Part shown: piece by piece, positions 19,437 through 27,261 of the stretch
Position numbering within the stretch: position 1 is the first letter of the stretch
How the letters are laid out: every line of letters begins with the position of its first letter
Assembly (NCBI RefSeq): GCF_025917685.1
Contig: NZ_CP089518.1
Span: forward strand, 2,419,001 to 2,483,000
Origin: Bacillus cereus
Lineage (GTDB): Bacteria; Bacillota; Bacilli; Bacillales; Bacillaceae_G
Direction of reading: 5' to 3'
Length of the DNA: 64,000 nt
The notes under the pieces: generated by a model
What the model was told of the DNA's origin: nothing
What the model saw: the letters and a program-made list of their open reading frames with translations, nothing else
The model's database searches: none
Made by a program: the position numbers and the translations under genes

Positions 19437-19783
19437 GTTATGTAGCTCCTTTTTGAACTTAGATATAAAAACAATGTTTTTTTAAATAGTTACGTGGGTA
19501 TTATGTATCTTTGAATGGACTTATATACATAAACTATATTGAGAATTTAACTAATAATAAAAAGTACTTGTGATGACAAGCTTAAGAAATATAAAGATCA
19601 TTAGTCCTTATTAAAAGAGTTATTTTAGTAGGGTGTAGATTAAATAGGACCTGTTGTACGGAACAAGTCCTTTCAAAAAGGACAACGGATAATGAATGGG
19701 GGTTACTTGAACATTTCTATTAGTGGTAACTAGAGCCCATTCGTTGGATGCTACGAAATTTCATTTGAAAGGAACATCCCAAT
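19437..19783. other. intergenic DNA with an orphan hairpin
   Basis: No gene is visible. GGACCTGTT (19647-19655) and AACAAGTCC (19662-19670) form a stem with one mismatch followed by TTTC, a terminator-like structure on the plus strand that has no gene before it. Confidence 0.4.
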
Positions 19784-19820
19784 GATAAGATGAGCACTGT
19801 AAATCAGTGCTCATCTTATC
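19784..19820 (-). terminator. perfect hairpin after the collagen-like gene
   Basis: GATAAGATGAGCACTG (19784-19799) and its exact complement (19805-19820) form a 16-bp stem with a 5-nt loop, 31 nt beyond the stop of the collagen-like gene. No T tract follows on the minus strand, so it may protect the mRNA end rather than terminate. Confidence 0.55.
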
Positions 19821-19851
19821 AGAAATTGCTTAGTCCTTAAAAATAAAACCA

Positions 19852-20415
19852 TTACGGACAATTCACAATGGTAATAGTGACGTTAGCCATTGTTCCAGGA
19901 GAATCAAGAAGTGAAGCAGTAACAGTTACTGTTCCAGGCCCATTAGCGGCTAGAAATACAGCGGTAAAGTTGCCTGAAGCATTGGTAATGACAGCAAGAG
20001 GAACCATGAAAGCAAGAGAAGGGTTACTAAATGAAAAACTGACCACTACTCCTGGAGTAGGATTACCGTTTACTAATACTTGCCCCGAAAAAAATAAAGT
20101 ATTATTTCCTTGAGTGGATACACATGCTGTGGGGTCGTTAGAAGTTAAGGTAATAGATGCAGGCCCAGCAGGAAGATTAAATCCAGTTGGCCCAGTTGGC
20201 CCAGTTGGCCCAGTTGGTCCGGTAGGTCCGGTTGGCCCGGTTGGTCCGGTAGGTCCGGTTGGCCCAGTTGGTCCGGTTGGCCCAATTGGGCCAGTTGAAC
20301 CGGTAGCTCCTGTAGAACCGGTGGGACCAGTAGGGAATTGAAAGGGTGGAACAGGTGGAAGTGTAGGTCCAATAGAACCCGGATTAAGTGCAGCAAAAGA
20401 TAAAAACTCGTCCAT
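19852..20415 (-). CDS. collagen-like exosporium/spore-surface protein (BclA-like)
   Basis: A 187-aa protein in three parts. Residues 1-28 hold an exosporium leader ([19 protein letters not shown]), of the kind that directs and anchors BclA-family proteins in the basal layer. Then come 16 Gly-X-Y triplets, the last 11 all GPT. The C-terminal part of about 110 residues is a beta-rich, Ig-like (Big-type) domain ending NVTITIVNC. It differs from BclA, whose C-terminal domain is a TNF-like trimer. AGAGGTGAT precedes the ATG. Expression late in sporulation is expected, but the -10 box CATTTACTA is only a weak sigma-K match. The short codon repeats make repeat-number variation between strains likely. 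Confidence 0.88.
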   Translation of the reverse strand: MDEFLSFAALNPGSIGPTLPPVPPFQFPTGPTGSTGATGSTGPIGPTGPTGPTGPTGPTGPTGPTGPTGPTGPTGPTGFNLPAGPASITLTSNDPTACVSTQGNNTLFFSGQVLVNGNPTPGVVVSFSFSNPSLAFMVPLAVITNASGNFTAVFLAANGPGTVTVTASLLDSPGTMANVTITIVNCP

Positions 20416-20565
20416 TATATATCACCTCTAAAAATCGTATTACTAATAGTAAATGTAATGATAGAGCAAAGTGAAATGGACAAGCGGTTGTATTTTAATA
20501 AATTAAACAAAATAGTTATTTAATAGAAAGAGAGAGTAGTATGATTCCTTTAGAAATTAAATATA

Positions 20566-20597
20566 AAAAGGCGATTATCTTCAAATCGCCTTTTGGT
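20566..20597 (-). terminator. terminator of the DivIC-like gene
   Basis: AAAAGGCGAT and AATCGCCTTTT arms form a stem. Read on the minus strand the structure is followed by TTTTTATAT, 15 nt beyond the stop at 20612. Confidence 0.7.
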
Positions 20598-20611
20598 AAT
20601 GAAGTGTAATT

Positions 20612-20980
20612 TTATTCAGTTATTTGAAATATAGTTTCATTCGGTTTAGAAAATCCATACAGTTTCCTTGCGAATTTTAAAACTTCTTCTTCACTACCTG
20701 TTAAAACTTTAACATCATTTTTAAGGGTATGACCATCCTTCTTTAAAGTAGATAATTTTTGTTGCTCCGTATTAACCGTGATTTGTTTTTCTTTAATCAT
20801 TTCTTGTTGGTTATTAAGAGAATATTGAAGGACAAAAATTATAGGTAATATAAAAGCTAAAGTAGTTATAATACGGCGTCTTGTTTTTTTATTATTACCT
20901 TGTTGGGTGTTAGGGTTCACTTGCTGTGAGGGTATCTTAGGATTTGATTGTTGTGATGATATTTTTGGGATGTTTCCCAT
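20612..20980 (-). CDS. DivIC/FtsB-like septum-formation protein
   Basis: 122 aa with a Ser/Gln/Asn/Lys-rich cytoplasmic tail (residues 1-34), one membrane helix (about 36-55), a coiled coil (about 58-90) and the conserved C-terminal block EEEVLKFARKLYGFSKPNETIFQI, which matches the end of the DivIC domain. Family members link FtsL and DivIB at the division septum. GGAGG lies 7 nt before the ATG. DivIC proper is normally encoded near yabP/yabQ, so this is probably a paralogue. Its place among spore-surface genes hints at a sporulation-specific role. Confidence 0.75.
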   Translation of the reverse strand: MGNIPKISSQQSNPKIPSQQVNPNTQQGNNKKTRRRIITTLAFILPIIFVLQYSLNNQQEMIKEKQITVNTEQQKLSTLKKDGHTLKNDVKVLTGSEEEVLKFARKLYGFSKPNETIFQITE

Positions 20981-20999
20981 TAAAATGCCTCCATTACTG

Positions 21000-21270
21000 A
21001 TTGTAGAATTTAAACCGTTTAAAAGTATTATAAATGTTCAATAGGAATTTTAGAAGATATTTTATTAATATAGGTGAGTTTTGTAAAGTTTAAACAAAAT
21101 CATTATTTAAATAAAAGAAACCCCGATTGTCTGCGGAGCTCCTAAGGGTAATCATCAAGTGATGACGTACTCGACTAATTAACGATATCATGAATTTTTT
21201 TGGTAAAAATACTGGTAAATTCGTCCAAATTAATAAGAGCATCATTTGAAATAAATACGCTATTTTTATA
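21000..21270. other. gene-poor DNA with a diverged repeat
   Basis: No supported gene. The block 21165-21197 resembles 19085-19117. A minus-strand frame over 21090-21302 has no ribosome site and is not called. Confidence 0.35.
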
Positions 21271-21282
21271 GGGAGGGGAATA

Positions 21283-21535
21283 ATGATGATTCTATGGGAC
21301 AAACGAGTAAACCTTGTATCAAGGTGATTATTTTATTACAGAGGGGACAATTTTAGAGGTTAGTGAAAGGGTGAATAAATTATTAGATTGGCTTCGGTGC
21401 ATATTAGCTCCAAACTATGAAAAAGTGTACGGTAATAGTACATAGCGACCTCGGTTGATTCGGATAGACGATGATGAAGAATGATATAAAAATTTCATTT
21501 CGTAGAGAAATATGTTGATTAATGATGGGCATTGA
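21283..21535 (+). pseudogene. relic of a small gene of unknown family
   Basis: GGGAGGGG at 21271-21278 precedes ATG codons at 21283 and 21286, but the frame closes after 15 codons. In the next frame a clean stretch from 21314 reads GDYFITEGTILEVSERVNKL and then WLRCILAPNYEKVYGNST to a stop at 21443. It continues after that stop as RPRLIRIDDDEE, a second stop, YKNFIS, a third stop and RNMLINDGH up to 21535. A good ribosome site followed by one frameshift and several stops marks a decayed gene. I do not recognise the family. Confidence 0.5.
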
Positions 21536-21818
21536 ATATGCTATGTTTGTATTAAAAAAGAGCAGGATTTAGCCTATATATAGGTGTTGGAATTGTTCTA
21601 AAGGGGATCTACATAATTGTATATCCCTGAACCCTCCAAGAAAACAGACTTTGAATTAAGGGTTTTATCTACACGTATAGCGCTCGCTATCATTGCGCCT
21701 TGGCCTTATGGATACTTATAGTAACGATATAAAATAATCCTTTTCTAATAAGAAATATACTAAAATATGAGAAAATGCTGTAATAATAATTATACATTTA
21801 GTCCTACTGGAAGAACCA
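21536..21818. other. decayed intergenic DNA
   Basis: No intact gene. A minus-strand frame across about 21560-21690 reads KPLIQSLFSWRVQGYTIM, a stop, then IPFRTIPTPIYRLNPALF, which may be a gene end of unknown origin. ATAGCGCTCGCTAT near 21676 is close to a palindrome. Confidence 0.3.
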
Positions 21819-21880
21819 GTGGACATCAAACTAAAAAGGGCGTTGTTATATTGCTCTGTAGTTTGGTGTCCGCTTTTTTA
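21819..21880 (+). terminator. orphan rho-independent terminator
   Basis: The arm 21819-21833 pairs with 21859-21873 through 15 positions including G-T wobbles, followed by TTTTTTA. No intact gene precedes it, so it probably belonged to the decayed sequence upstream. Confidence 0.65.
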
Positions 21881-21994
21881 TTAACAAAATAGATTAGTGG
21901 TGTTTTTATAAATGACGCAATTTCGTTTTTAGTATATAAAAAGAAGTTTTAGTACAAGTGTTTGTTTTTTTGTTTTTTTGCTTTCGTCTCGTAC

Positions 21995-22020
21995 ACTTTT
22001 AAGCTATTGGACATACCTTA
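21995..22020 (+). promoter_or_regulatory. putative sigma-K promoter of the coat-like gene
   Basis: CATACCTTA at 22012-22020 matches the sigma-K -10 pattern CATA-N3-TA exactly, and AC at 21995-21996 lies 15 nt upstream in the place of the short -35 element. It stands 28 nt before the TTG start at 22049. Confidence 0.45.
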
Positions 22021-22048
22021 CTAATAGAAAGGATTAGGGGGTGAGGTT

Positions 22049-22405
22049 TTGGGTTCTCGATTTAATAATTGTAAAAAGAAGTGTACATGTAAACAGGATG
22101 ATTGTTGGGAAATATTCGAAGAGTGTAAAAAAGAAAAGCATGAGAAATGTGATAATTCTTGTGTGCAAGGAATTAGAGATGAGCTTAAGAAATTAATTAA
22201 TCAAACAGTTCAAATTAATACAGAGGGACGTACTTATGTAGGTACTGTTTCGTCTGTAAGTTGTGATGTTGTTAAGCTTGCAGCTATTCCTGGATCTGTT
22301 GGAGTAATTATCTCCATTTGCAAAATTGAAGCAATTTTCCCTCCTGTTACAACGGTTACCGCTGAGTTTGATTTTAATGGTGTTGACGTAGCAAACAAAG
22401 CATAA
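22049..22405 (+). CDS. cysteine-rich spore coat/exosporium-like protein with a DUF2642-like domain
   Basis: 118 aa in two parts. Residues 1-40 hold seven cysteines mixed with Lys and Glu (KKKCTCKQDDCWEIF and onwards), as in cross-linked coat proteins. Residues about 43-100 form a small beta domain, LINQTVQINTEGRTYVGTVSSV to ISICKIEAIFP, which resembles the DUF2642/LSm-like domain found in several Bacillus coat proteins. The start is a TTG directly after GGGGGTGAGG. A sigma-K-like box upstream supports mother-cell expression. The exact coat layer is unknown. Confidence 0.7.
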   Translation: MGSRFNNCKKKCTCKQDDCWEIFEECKKEKHEKCDNSCVQGIRDELKKLINQTVQINTEGRTYVGTVSSVSCDVVKLAAIPGSVGVIISICKIEAIFPPVTTVTAEFDFNGVDVANKA

Positions 22406-22421
22406 TTATGCTGGTTTTTTG

Positions 22422-22452
22422 TAAAGCCATTCTTATGAATGGCTTTATTTTA
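22422..22452 (+). terminator. terminator of the coat-like gene
   Basis: AAAGCCATTC and GAATGGCTTT form a 10-bp stem with a 4-nt loop, followed by ATTTTAATTTC. Confidence 0.7.
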
Positions 22453-22534
22453 ATTTCGTATAAAAGGAGAATATATTCTTTATATAGAAATAGGTTTGAG
22501 GCTATAAAGAGTGATGTACGAAAGGAGAATGAGA

Positions 22535-23047
22535 GTGATTAAATTAGTGCCCTTTAAAAGATCTGATTTCAAACAATTAATAAATTGGATTAATTCCGAA
22601 GAATTTTTAATACAATGGTCGGGAAATGCATTTACATATCCTTTAAATGAACAGCAATTAGAAAAATATACAGAATGTGCAAACACACTGGCATTCAAAA
22701 TAATAGATGAAGAGACTAAAGCAGTTATTGGTCATATTTCTCTTGGACAAATAGATAATATAAATAAGTCTGCTAGAATTGGAAAAGTGCTAGTTGGTAA
22801 TACGAACATGAGAGGGCGTTCTATAGGGAAACATATGATGAAAGCCGTACTTCGTATTGCTTTTGATGAATTAAAACTACATAGAGTAACTCTTGGTGTT
22901 TATGACTTTAATAAGTCAGCTATTTCTTGTTACGAAAAAATAGGTTTTGTAAAAGAAGGTTTATTAAGAGAGTCAAAAAGAGTAGGAAAAACGTATTGGA
23001 ATTTATGGAAAATGAGTATGTTAGAATATGAATGGAACAATAAATAA
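22535..23047 (+). CDS. GNAT family N-acetyltransferase
   Basis: 170 aa of the RimJ/RimL type. The acetyl-CoA loop is seen in NTNMRGRSIGKHMMKAVL, and the C-terminal motif HRVTLGVYDFNKSAISCYEKIGF is typical. The substrate is unknown. I place the start at GTG 22535, 7 nt after GGAG at 22524-22527; the ATG at 22529 is too close to that site. Confidence 0.85.
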   Translation: MIKLVPFKRSDFKQLINWINSEEFLIQWSGNAFTYPLNEQQLEKYTECANTLAFKIIDEETKAVIGHISLGQIDNINKSARIGKVLVGNTNMRGRSIGKHMMKAVLRIAFDELKLHRVTLGVYDFNKSAISCYEKIGFVKEGLLRESKRVGKTYWNLWKMSMLEYEWNNK

Positions 23048-23096
23048 TAGTATTTTATAATTATATTATGTTAACAAAAGGGGTTTGGTGGGAAGC

Positions 23097-23657
23097 GTGA
23101 ATAAAAAAACTAAAATAATTTCAATTGCAGCTGTTTCAGGTGGAGGTAAAACTACTATTACAGAAAGTTTAACTCATGAGTTAACGAATTCTAAAGCGCT
23201 ATATTTTGATAGTTATAAATTTGATAGCTGTCCTGCTGATATTTGTAAATGGATTGATGATGGAGCGAATTATGACGACTGGGTACTTACACCATTAATT
23301 CATGATATTCAGCATCTTATACGAGATAGTAAATTAGACTATATTATTGTAGATTATCCTTTTGCATACTTAAATAGAGAAATGGGACAATTCATTGATG
23401 TAACTATATTTATTGACACACCTTTAGATATTGCGATGGCTAGAAGAATTTTACGAGACTTTAAGGAAGATACTATGAGTGAAATACATAATGATTTGAA
23501 ACATTACATGGCACATGCGAGAAAAGCTTATTTAGAGGCAATTCATACTGTTAAGCCGAATTCAGATATCGTATTGGATGGATCTTTTTCTGTAAATGAA
23601 ATAATTGATCATATTGTAGAGGAACTTTGTCGAAGAGAAGTGATTGTCAATGGTTAA
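23097..23657 (+). CDS. P-loop nucleoside/uridine kinase-like protein
   Basis: 186 aa with a Walker A loop SGGGKTTI at the N terminus and a DYIIVDYPF strand resembling Walker B. An Arg-rich lid (MARRILRDFKED) follows. This pattern belongs to the uridine/nucleoside kinase branch of small phosphotransferases; the phosphate acceptor cannot be named. The start is uncertain between TTG 23085, GTG 23088 and GTG 23097; the last gives the usual short lead before the P-loop. The hydrolase gene overlaps its 3' end. Confidence 0.7.
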   Translation: MNKKTKIISIAAVSGGGKTTITESLTHELTNSKALYFDSYKFDSCPADICKWIDDGANYDDWVLTPLIHDIQHLIRDSKLDYIIVDYPFAYLNREMGQFIDVTIFIDTPLDIAMARRILRDFKEDTMSEIHNDLKHYMAHARKAYLEAIHTVKPNSDIVLDGSFSVNEIIDHIVEELCRREVIVNG

Positions 23658-24390
23658 ATGTATAGAGGAATATGTACAAGTTTATGACGTTAAAATATAT
23701 ACAAAAATATTCCAAGGAAAGAAACTGCAGCCTATTATTATAATGGAAGCAGGTTATGGTGATTATTCAAAGGCATGGGATCATATTGCTGAAGGGCTGA
23801 CGGAATATGGGACGGTACTCACATATGATCGAGCTGGATTAGGAAAAAGTGGGAAGAGTTCTAAGCGACGTATTAGTTCTGAAATGGTAAAAGAATTAAG
23901 AGATTGCTTAAAGCAATTACAACTTAAGCCACCCTATATTTTTGTAGGACATTCCTTTGGGGGTATAAATATCCGTTTATTTACGACCTTTTATCCTGAA
24001 GATACGATGGGAGTAGTTTTAGTTGATTCGACACCAGAAAATTATAAAGAGGATTTTTTACCAATAATGTCTTCTGAATTTCAAGATGCATATTATAAGC
24101 AATTTATATATGAAAGCTCATACGAAGAGTTCATGTATAGTTTAGGTGAAGCAGGGAAACGTTGTAAGTCAATGAGTGATATTCCACTTGTCGTGTTAGC
24201 TGCTGGTAAAAAATCTTTTTATTCGCAAGCTGCACAACTGAAATGGTTACAATTACAAAGAGAATTATTACAATTATCAAGCAAAAATAAATTTATAATT
24301 GCAGAACATAGCGGTCACTATATTCAAAAGGATGATCCACATTATATCATAGATGCTATTAAGTGGATCATTGAGGTAAGGGAGAGATAA
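23650..24390 (+). CDS. alpha/beta hydrolase
   Basis: 246 aa. The nucleophile elbow GHSFGG, the oxyanion-region strand IIIMEAGYGDYSKAWD and the late histidine in AEHSGHYIQKDDP make the catalytic triad plausible. The acid residue is probably in the segment before LVVLAAGKKS or VDSTPE. It overlaps the kinase-like gene by 8 nt and is followed by the DinB gene after 2 nt, so the three form one unit. Substrate unknown; esterase or lactonase activity is possible. Confidence 0.82.
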   Translation: MVKCIEEYVQVYDVKIYTKIFQGKKLQPIIIMEAGYGDYSKAWDHIAEGLTEYGTVLTYDRAGLGKSGKSSKRRISSEMVKELRDCLKQLQLKPPYIFVGHSFGGINIRLFTTFYPEDTMGVVLVDSTPENYKEDFLPIMSSEFQDAYYKQFIYESSYEEFMYSLGEAGKRCKSMSDIPLVVLAAGKKSFYSQAAQLKWLQLQRELLQLSSKNKFIIAEHSGHYIQKDDPHYIIDAIKWIIEVRER

Positions 24391-24392
24391 AT

Positions 24393-24851
24393 GTGTACAC
24401 TTTATTGCAATATAATTGGCAAGTAAGGGATGATTGGTTTAAGCGGTGTGAGCAACTTACTGAGGAAGAATTGCTTTGCAAACGTGTTGGAGGTGTTGGG
24501 AGTATTTTAGAAACACTTTTCCATATTGTAGATGTTGAGTATAGCTGGATTTGTGATTTGAAAGGAAAGGAAGTAGATGAGCCGCAATTTAAGGATTATC
24601 AATCAATCAAGAAACTGAAAGCGTTATCTGATTTGTATAACAAGGATTTAGAGAGATTTTTACAATCGTGGACAGAAGACTTAGAGAATAAAATATTAAA
24701 AGTTTCATGGATGGATAAAGAGTATAGGTATGGTGAAGTGTTACGACATGTTATTGCACATGAAATTCATCATATAGGTCAGCTATCAATATGGGCAAGA
24801 GAATTAAATCTTCAGCCCGTTTCAGCGAATTTAATTGGAAGAGGATTATAG
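24393..24851 (+). CDS. DinB/YfiT-like metalloprotein
   Basis: 152 aa four-helix bundle of the DinB superfamily. The three metal-binding histidines fit HIVDVEYSW near residue 46 and HVIAHEIHHIGQ near residue 117. Such proteins include bacillithiol- or mycothiol-dependent transferases; Bacillus makes bacillithiol, which makes that role possible but unproven here. The GTG start lies 2 nt after the hydrolase stop. Confidence 0.82.
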   Translation: MYTLLQYNWQVRDDWFKRCEQLTEEELLCKRVGGVGSILETLFHIVDVEYSWICDLKGKEVDEPQFKDYQSIKKLKALSDLYNKDLERFLQSWTEDLENKILKVSWMDKEYRYGEVLRHVIAHEIHHIGQLSIWARELNLQPVSANLIGRGL

Positions 24852-24857
24852 ATTTAG

Positions 24858-24893
24858 AAACCGACTTGCTAAATGCAAGTCGGTTTTTTATAT
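24858..24893 (+). terminator. terminator of the kinase/hydrolase/DinB unit
   Basis: AAACCGACTTGC and GCAAGTCGGTTTTTTA form a 12-bp stem with a short loop and T tract. Confidence 0.8.
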
Positions 24894-24905
24894 AAAAGAG
24901 AACGG

Positions 24906-25922
24906 TTAGCTAAAGTCCTCGGATTTTTTCTGACGTAGATGTAAAAACATTAAGATCGTAATGATTAAAAAGATTATTACTGTTTGTATGATTAAATTTT
25001 TAAACTGAAGTAAAATGGTCCAAGATGTAATAGTGTCTTTGAAAGCTTGAAGTGCAGAATATGAGGTAGGTTCAAAACCGTATTGAAGTAACTTTTTTGT
25101 TTCGACAAAAGCCGTGTTTTCTTCATTGGTGTCTAATACTACAGAAATAAACCGTGTGTCTCCTTGTTTTGCTGTGCTAACAAAACTGTAATTACCGTTA
25201 GTTGACAAACTAGATTGCAAGCCATCAACACCTTTTAATTTAATGTTTTTATTAAGAGAATAAATCATTTTATTTGTGTTGAAAACTTGAACATCTTTGA
25301 AGGTAAATTGGTAAGAGGTTTGTTTAGTAATATTTAATACATCTGGATAGTCTTTTATTAATTGTGCAGCTATTTCGGCTGCGTCTATTGCTGTTGTAAT
25401 TGATTGTCTATTCTTTTCACTATTTATTCCGGTTGAATTTAAAAATGGAGATTGTTGTGATAATTTTAGTTGTTTTGCTTTTTCATTCATTAACGATGTA
25501 AAATTATCTTCATTTCCAGCAATGTGTTCTGCAAGTGCAAGCGCAGAACGATTATTTCCGGTTAAAAGCAAAGCATGAAGTAAGTCACGAACGGTAGTGT
25601 TATCCTTTGATGTTACTTGGATCGGACTTGTTTCTGTTTGAAAAACTTCGTTTCTAATTTTCACAGATTCATCTAATTGTATTTTGCCATCATGAAGTTG
25701 TTCCATCACAATATATTCTGTCATTAATTTAGATAAAGCGGCCGACTGAATAGGAGTACGTTCATTTTTTTTATAAACAATTTCACCAGAATTAGTATCT
25801 ATTAAAATAGCTGATTTAGCTCGAATAGTTGGACCATTTACATAAAGATAAAAATATAAAACGATAAGTGCAGTAATAAGAAAAGATAATAATAAAATTG
25901 TTATTTTTTTAAAAAATTGCAT
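24906..25922 (-). CDS. S11 D-Ala-D-Ala carboxypeptidase homologue with lost catalytic motifs
   Basis: 338 aa with the fold of Bacillus PBP5/DacA: ILIDTNSGEIVYKKNE, SKLMTEYIVMEQL, ALALAEHIAG, STGIN and KGVDGL all align by eye. The three active-site motifs are altered. SxxK reads A62-L-S-K65 (the nucleophile serine is Ala), SxN reads T121-G-N123, and KTG reads Q236-S-S238. Membrane helices lie at about 8-28 and 308-330; the second replaces the usual amphipathic anchor. It is probably a catalytically dead substrate- or beta-lactam-binding protein. It is transcribed in the same direction as the two-component system 185 nt upstream. Confidence 0.85.
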   Translation of the reverse strand: MQFFKKITILLLSFLITALIVLYFYLYVNGPTIRAKSAILIDTNSGEIVYKKNERTPIQSAALSKLMTEYIVMEQLHDGKIQLDESVKIRNEVFQTETSPIQVTSKDNTTVRDLLHALLLTGNNRSALALAEHIAGNEDNFTSLMNEKAKQLKLSQQSPFLNSTGINSEKNRQSITTAIDAAEIAAQLIKDYPDVLNITKQTSYQFTFKDVQVFNTNKMIYSLNKNIKLKGVDGLQSSLSTNGNYSFVSTAKQGDTRFISVVLDTNEENTAFVETKKLLQYGFEPTSYSALQAFKDTITSWTILLQFKNLIIQTVIIFLIITILMFLHLRQKKSEDFS

Positions 25923-26106
25923 ACGCGATCCTCCTACAATTACATCAATAATATTATTGTAAGAAGGAATGCTTAATTAGTAAGAAAGAAAAGGTAAAGA
26001 ATTTCTAAAGAATTTTAAGGAATTCTTTAATTTTGGATTTTGATGGAAAATTAAAGGTTCAATTTCTTATTAAATAAGAAATTGAACCTAAAAATGTACC
26101 TTATGA

Positions 26107-27261
26107 TCATTTATATGGAAGTAATTTCACAGTGAAAGTTGTCTTTTCATCATCACTATATACTTCAATTGTTCCTTTATGCAGTTCGACAATACTTTTT
26201 GCAATTGCTAATCCGAGACCAGATCCACCGGTGTTTGTCGATCGTGATTTCTCTACGCGATAAAAACGTTCAAAAACATGTGGTAAATCAGTACTTGGGA
26301 TAGCTTGTCCGTAATTTGTTATATCAATTGCAATCGTATTATTGCTTTCGTAAGCTGTTATATCAATATGATTTCCATCATTTCCATAAGTAATAGCGTT
26401 TATGATTAGGTTTTCAAACACACGTACTAATTTATCCCCATCAGCGAGTACCATTAGCTTTTGAGATGGGAAAGAAGGACGACATTCAATATTAGCTTCT
26501 TGAAGCTGTATCCGAAATTGGACAGTTAATTGTCCAAGTAATTCTACAATATCAATAGGAACAGAATTTAAACTTAACTCTTTATTTTGGACACGTGTAT
26601 ATTCAAACAAATCATTCATTAATGCGTTAAGACGGGTTACTTTATCGTATATAACTTGTATATAATGACGCAATTCCACTTCATCTCTATAATTATCATG
26701 ATGGATTAAATTCACATATCCAACTATAGATGTAAGAGGCGTTCGTAAGTCATGTGATACATTCGTAATTAGTTCGCTTTTTGCTTGTTCCGCCTGTCTT
26801 TCTTCATCAATTGATACTTTTAACTGTTCGACAATTTGATTAACGCCAGTTGCTAATTCTTCTAAATAATTATGCTGTACAATAGAAACTTTATGATTAA
26901 AGTTTCCATTCGCAATATATCGAATTTCTTCAATCATTTTTTTAATACAAGTTTCATAGTAAAGCTTTCTTTCATGACGATAAAAAATGTAAAGATAGGA
27001 TGAGAAAATAGAAAATAAAAACAAATAAGAAACGATTATCATCCATAAAGATTCCTTTATCCCTCTATACTTTTCATAACCAAAAATTCGAATGAATTCT
27101 TTACCTAGTTCGCTTAGAGTAAGTGAACTCTCAATTACACTCGTTACGAGGCGAAATATAATTAATTCGGTAATCGGTGTAAGAGTGATAGCTAATAAAA
27201 GCCAAAAAATAAGCTTCCACTTTGGTATATCCTTTAATATATCAAATGCTTCATTTCTCAA
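26107..27261 (-). CDS. sensor histidine kinase (VanS-like)
   Basis: 384 aa with membrane helices near 15-37 and 68-92 and a short extracytoplasmic loop between them. A HAMP-like linker follows, then HisKA with the phosphorylated histidine in NVSHDLRTPLTSIVGY, the N box VFENLIINAITYG, and the ATP-binding GGSGLGLAIAKSIVELH. The small sensor loop suggests detection within the membrane or through a partner such as the S11 homologue downstream. It overlaps the response-regulator gene by 11 nt. Confidence 0.9.
   Translation of the reverse strand: MRNEAFDILKDIPKWKLIFWLLLAITLTPITELIIFRLVTSVIESSLTLSELGKEFIRIFGYEKYRGIKESLWMIIVSYLFLFSIFSSYLYIFYRHERKLYYETCIKKMIEEIRYIANGNFNHKVSIVQHNYLEELATGVNQIVEQLKVSIDEERQAEQAKSELITNVSHDLRTPLTSIVGYVNLIHHDNYRDEVELRHYIQVIYDKVTRLNALMNDLFEYTRVQNKELSLNSVPIDIVELLGQLTVQFRIQLQEANIECRPSFPSQKLMVLADGDKLVRVFENLIINAITYGNDGNHIDITAYESNNTIAIDITNYGQAIPSTDLPHVFERFYRVEKSRSTNTGGSGLGLAIAKSIVELHKGTIEVYSDDEKTTFTVKLLPYK

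Noticed and set aside
20114..20341. Plus-strand open frame made of GPVGPV repeats
   Set aside because: It is the antisense of the GPT triplet repeat of the minus-strand collagen-like gene; no ribosome site.
20145..20396. Leu/Pro/Gln-rich minus-strand frame over the collagen repeat
   Set aside because: Alternative frame of the same repeat, caused by its periodicity.
19852..20415. Repeat block considered as a CRISPR-like array
   Set aside because: The units are 9-base Gly-Pro-Thr codons without spacers, inside a coding frame.
21090..21302. 70-codon minus-strand frame
   Set aside because: No ribosome site and overlaps the start of the plus-strand relic; no family resemblance.
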